A model generated the notes under the pieces. It searched no databases. It saw only the letters and a program-made list of their open reading frames with translations, and was not told the origin of the DNA. From Bretschneidera sinensis (taxonomy: Eukaryota > Streptophyta > Magnoliopsida > Brassicales > Akaniaceae): 64,000 nucleotides of DNA. Positions 61,301-64,000 of this stretch are shown piece after piece (position 1 is the stretch's first letter; each line of letters opens with the position of its first letter). The stretch covers positions 39,226,620 to 39,290,619 of the forward strand of contig CM043700.1 of assembly GCA_023935145.1 (NCBI GenBank), written 5' to 3'. The position numbers and the translations under genes are program-made.

Positions 61301-62280
61301 GAAAATGACCAAAACTAAAGATTGCACCAAATTAAAAGAGAGTTAAATTTGTTCATGATGTAGAGAATTTGAGTTAAGTTAGAGATTGTTAGGATTTTAG
61401 TTCAAATTTCCAAAAGAATAATTCAAATTGATTTAGAAAACATAAATCCTATATCATGTTAGATAATTCGGTAAGGTCTGGCTAGCTTCACGGTAACGAA
61501 AAAACTCGAATCTAAACGGATAAGATAACAAATCTTAATCATTTCACTTAAAACTTCAAAAAATCTCTTTCTTTTTTTTTTATTGATGAATTAAGTTTAA
61601 AGACAAATTAACAACTCATGAGTCATGCCCAAGATACAATTAATAATAAAAGTATAGACTTAATCCAAAAAAAATGTTAATAAAAAAACTAAGTAGCACT
61701 CCTTATGTCTCTTAATTTTTGTTTTAGTCAATTAAATAAATAATTCTTTTATTATTAAATTATTAAAAAATCAATTTTTTATACATACATAAATAGAATA
61801 GAGTTTAAATTTTTTAAAAAAAATTATTTTTTATAATTTTTTAAAATAATATATATAAAATAATTAAAATCAAACTTAAATAAAACAAAATATTAAATGA
61901 CTAAAATTACGGAAACGACTAGAATAATAAAGTAAATCTTAAACGATCTTCACTTTTTTCGCTCCCAAACAACGATGAAAAGGAATACTTGGTGATAATT
62001 AAATTAAATGGCACTTAAACATAAAAAAGAAAAGGAAAGGAAAGGCAGACCAAAAAGTCAAACAAATTGAAGTACTTACCGCCGGTGAAGAAGTTGCTTT
62101 TGTGGAAGTAGAGGAGTTGAAGAAAGGTGGCGGAGAGTTATAACGAAAAGTGCTTAATGGAATAAATTGAAAAGGAAAAGCAGACTTATACAGAAGCAGG
62201 CATGAGACAGCTACTCCAACAAATAAGAATATGATTCTAAGCAAAGCCCTTCGGTTGATCATCATCCCTGAACCAGTCAT
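58367..62280 (-). CDS. Type II membrane nucleotide-diphospho-sugar transferase, At4g15970-like (3 exons)
   Basis: Exons (minus): 62080-62280, 60326-60691, 58367-58873; 1074 nt, 357 residues, all joins in phase 0 with GT-AG sites. Residues 1-15 are cytosolic; residues 16-35 form a single signal anchor (LLRIIFLFVGVAVSCLLLY), then a Ser/Pro-rich stem, as in Golgi transferases. The catalytic part matches the plant nucleotid_trans (PF03407-type) family: TVIVTTLNEAWAEPNSVFDV, HLVIVCLDQKAYARC, YFMTPNYLEMMWRRIQFLTF, the DxD-type DADIMWLRDPFPRF, NGGFNYVKSN, GLHDQDVLNKIK, FLDTAYFGGFCEPSKDLNKV and MHANCCFGLGNKVHDL. The DxD metal/sugar-nucleotide site is intact. Donor, acceptor and pathway of this subgroup are unknown; related GT77 enzymes act on cell-wall glycans or glycoproteins. 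The last 25 residues are basic and less family-like. The in-frame GTG upstream (62310) is not needed. Confidence 0.9.
58886..59015. repeat. Direct tandem duplication in intron 2 of the transferase gene
   Basis: Two copies of about 65 bp, 58886-58950 and 58951-59015. Both contain AAGAAATTATAAACATCGAA followed by AAAATATGAAGAGTTATATATAAAT; nearly identical, so recent. Confidence 0.85.
59895..60190. repeat. GC-rich insert in intron 2 of the transferase gene
   Basis: About 290 bp of GC-rich sequence inside an otherwise very AT-rich intron. Motifs of the type TGCGCAACC, GTGTGCAACCCCTTGGG, GGGGCTGCGCAACC and CTCGAGCGCACAG recur irregularly. No coding frame. Its composition fits an inserted repeat, possibly an LTR fragment. 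Confidence 0.45.
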
Positions 62281-64000
62281 TGATTCCGGTGCTAGGCTAC
62301 CCGTTTTCACTTTTCTTTTTGGTATTGGTTTTTTTTTTCTTTTCCTTTTTGCCCTTTGAAAAGATAAAAAATACTACCGACTTCAATTTATACCTACCCT
62401 ATATATTGCCTCTCTCTAATATGGGGCCGGGAATAATCATACATATTGTCAGTCAGTCAATTATTGTTGGTATTTGTCAGTATCAGCCTCAATTGCACGC
62501 AAATGCTAAATTAATTATATATACTCCAAAGACTATACGTGTGGTTGATTTGTAAGTAATCGGGCCGAACATGAGTTAATAAATTAATCAAACTCAATTA
62601 TGTTGGGTTTAAAATTTTAAATTATATTTAATTTGATTTATTTAAATTGATTTATATCGATTTAAATTATTAATTAAATACTTTTTTATTTAAAAATTAA
62701 TATAAATATATTATGTAAAAAAATATTTTATTATAATTATTTATTATTTATTAGATCCAAAATTAAATTCATACAAAAATTTATTAAATTTTAAAAACCA
62801 TCATTTACAAATTAAGTACGTTATATCATTTCACACAAAGTTTGAATATTCTTAATTTAATACAAACCAAACAAAATTAAACAAAAACTGGATTTAAATT
62901 GTGTTTGATTAATCAAAATTTTCAAAACTTCAATACTAATATAGATTTGATTTTAGAATCTCCATAACCAAGTTTCATCGTACCAAAAACATAAAGTGAA
63001 TGAAAATATAATAAATAAATAAATTTAACAAGTTTTAAGAAAACATATTGAAAGTCTAAAATAAATACTTTCAAGAAAACAAATGGTCTTCTTCAATTAA
63101 AAACATTAAAAAGAAACACATTTCTCATATATTTAAATTTTAATTGATATTTTTGATGAAAATTAACGTTTTTTTGTTGGAGGGTTTCTAAAGTAAAAAA
63201 TAAAGAAATATATATATATACAATTGAGGATTGATGTTTGAATGACAATTGTTTTATTATAATATATATATATATATATTTAAAAGATATATAATTTGAT
63301 AATAAAATGATTTCAATTTGGATTTATATCAAAAAAATTATAAATTATAAATTATTTTAAAGCAAAAGTTTGTGCAGAATTAATTTATATATTTAAATAA
63401 TAATTATTTTATTATAAAATATATTTATAATTATATATATTTTAAAATATAAAATAAATATTTAAAAATAACGTTAAATCTTAAACGACATACCAATACA
63501 AAACGTAATCAAAATATTTAGTTTAAATAACTGAATCAAAACAGAGCCCAATACAAAATTTATAATATAAACATAAAATCTTTAATTTAGATTTTTTTTT
63601 TTAAGTAAACCAAACTTATAAGGTCGACCTCGTGACTATCCATTTGCATGACATCAATGAATATGATATACATTTAATCACAACTAATCCTGCGCAATTG
63701 GGTGTGTTACCCACCACGAGATAACCCTCTTGAGTCTCTTGTTTTTTTTTTCTCTTCCTTGTAGTCGTGGACCAATTTTGTGGTGAGTGTAACAAAAATC
63801 GTTTAAAAAAGGAAGAGGACAAATGGCTTAAACCACACGATTACCTAAATATGCTTTTAGAACGGGATAGAGTGGACCTACATGCTTTAAGAATGGAGTG
63901 CAGTGAAGTAGTGTGCGATTTGACGTAAAGTCTACCTTTTAAGATGCCGATTTATTCCATTTTAATATATAAAAATATAAGCATAGTAAAAAGACGTAAA
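62281..64000. other. AT-rich terminal spacer
   Basis: Promoter side of the transferase gene, then AT-rich sequence with short TA runs (63211-63220, 63262-63279). No supportable gene; the 63616-63822 minus frame is short and unlike any family. Confidence 0.55.

Noticed and set aside
1..64000. An undescribed multi-gene system such as a biosynthetic cluster or defence locus
   Set aside because: The host genes are unrelated single-copy-type functions with no shared pathway or orientation; everything else is known retrotransposon architecture or small repeats.

Overview
This 64 kb window is nuclear DNA from a flowering plant, almost certainly a eudicot. The base composition is AT-rich. Genes have many short exons with GT-AG introns, and the protein families are plant-type: pectate lyase, nucleoplasmin-FKBP, CYP724/CYP90-like P450 and an At4g15970-like sugar transferase. 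About 27 kb is LTR-retrotransposon. The species cannot be named from sequence alone.

Layout. 1-1990: broken Ty1/copia pol, cut by the window edge. 2587-5596 (-): three-exon gene for a small, probably plastid UPF0426-type protein. 5.6-8.8 kb: AT-rich spacer with a TA microsatellite and a foldback element. 8776-10920 (+): cytochrome P450 pseudogene (CYP724/CYP90-like) with its front half missing, a frameshift and two Trp-to-stop changes. 12350-15564 (+): six-exon FAM192A/NIP30-like nuclear protein whose fourth intron has the marks of a U12-type AT-AC intron. 15870-18273 (-): four-exon secreted pectate lyase with a MITE in its last intron.

18.6-43.4 kb is one nested retrotransposon complex. The outer layer is a decayed Tat-like Ty3/gypsy element (+). 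It has LTR pieces at both ends, protease, RT, RNase H and integrase fragments, an antisense ORF behind pol, and a roughly 33-copy 48-bp minisatellite before the 3' LTR. Element A (20969-29520, +), a Del/Tekay-like chromovirus with a perfect GTACG target duplication, sits inside its RNase H region. Element B (35201-42882, -), an Athila-like element with gag-protease but no visible RT or integrase, sits inside its 3' LTR.

Right of the complex: 44992-51641 (-), a five-exon gene with a mitochondrial-type presequence and a conserved At3g52170-like domain. It is divergent from 52834-57572 (+), a twelve-exon nuclear FKBP (nucleoplasmin-like N-terminus, charged linker, C-terminal FKBP domain) with one probable GC-AG intron. 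58367-62280 (-) is a three-exon type II membrane nucleotide-sugar transferase. The rest is AT-rich spacer. The host genes do not form a pathway; each is an ordinary single nuclear gene.

All exon models were built by eye from splice signals and reading-frame continuity and close without internal stops, but no transcript or database search was available. The most unusual items are the AT-AC intron, the hairpin-bearing 48-bp array, and the gag-protease-only element.
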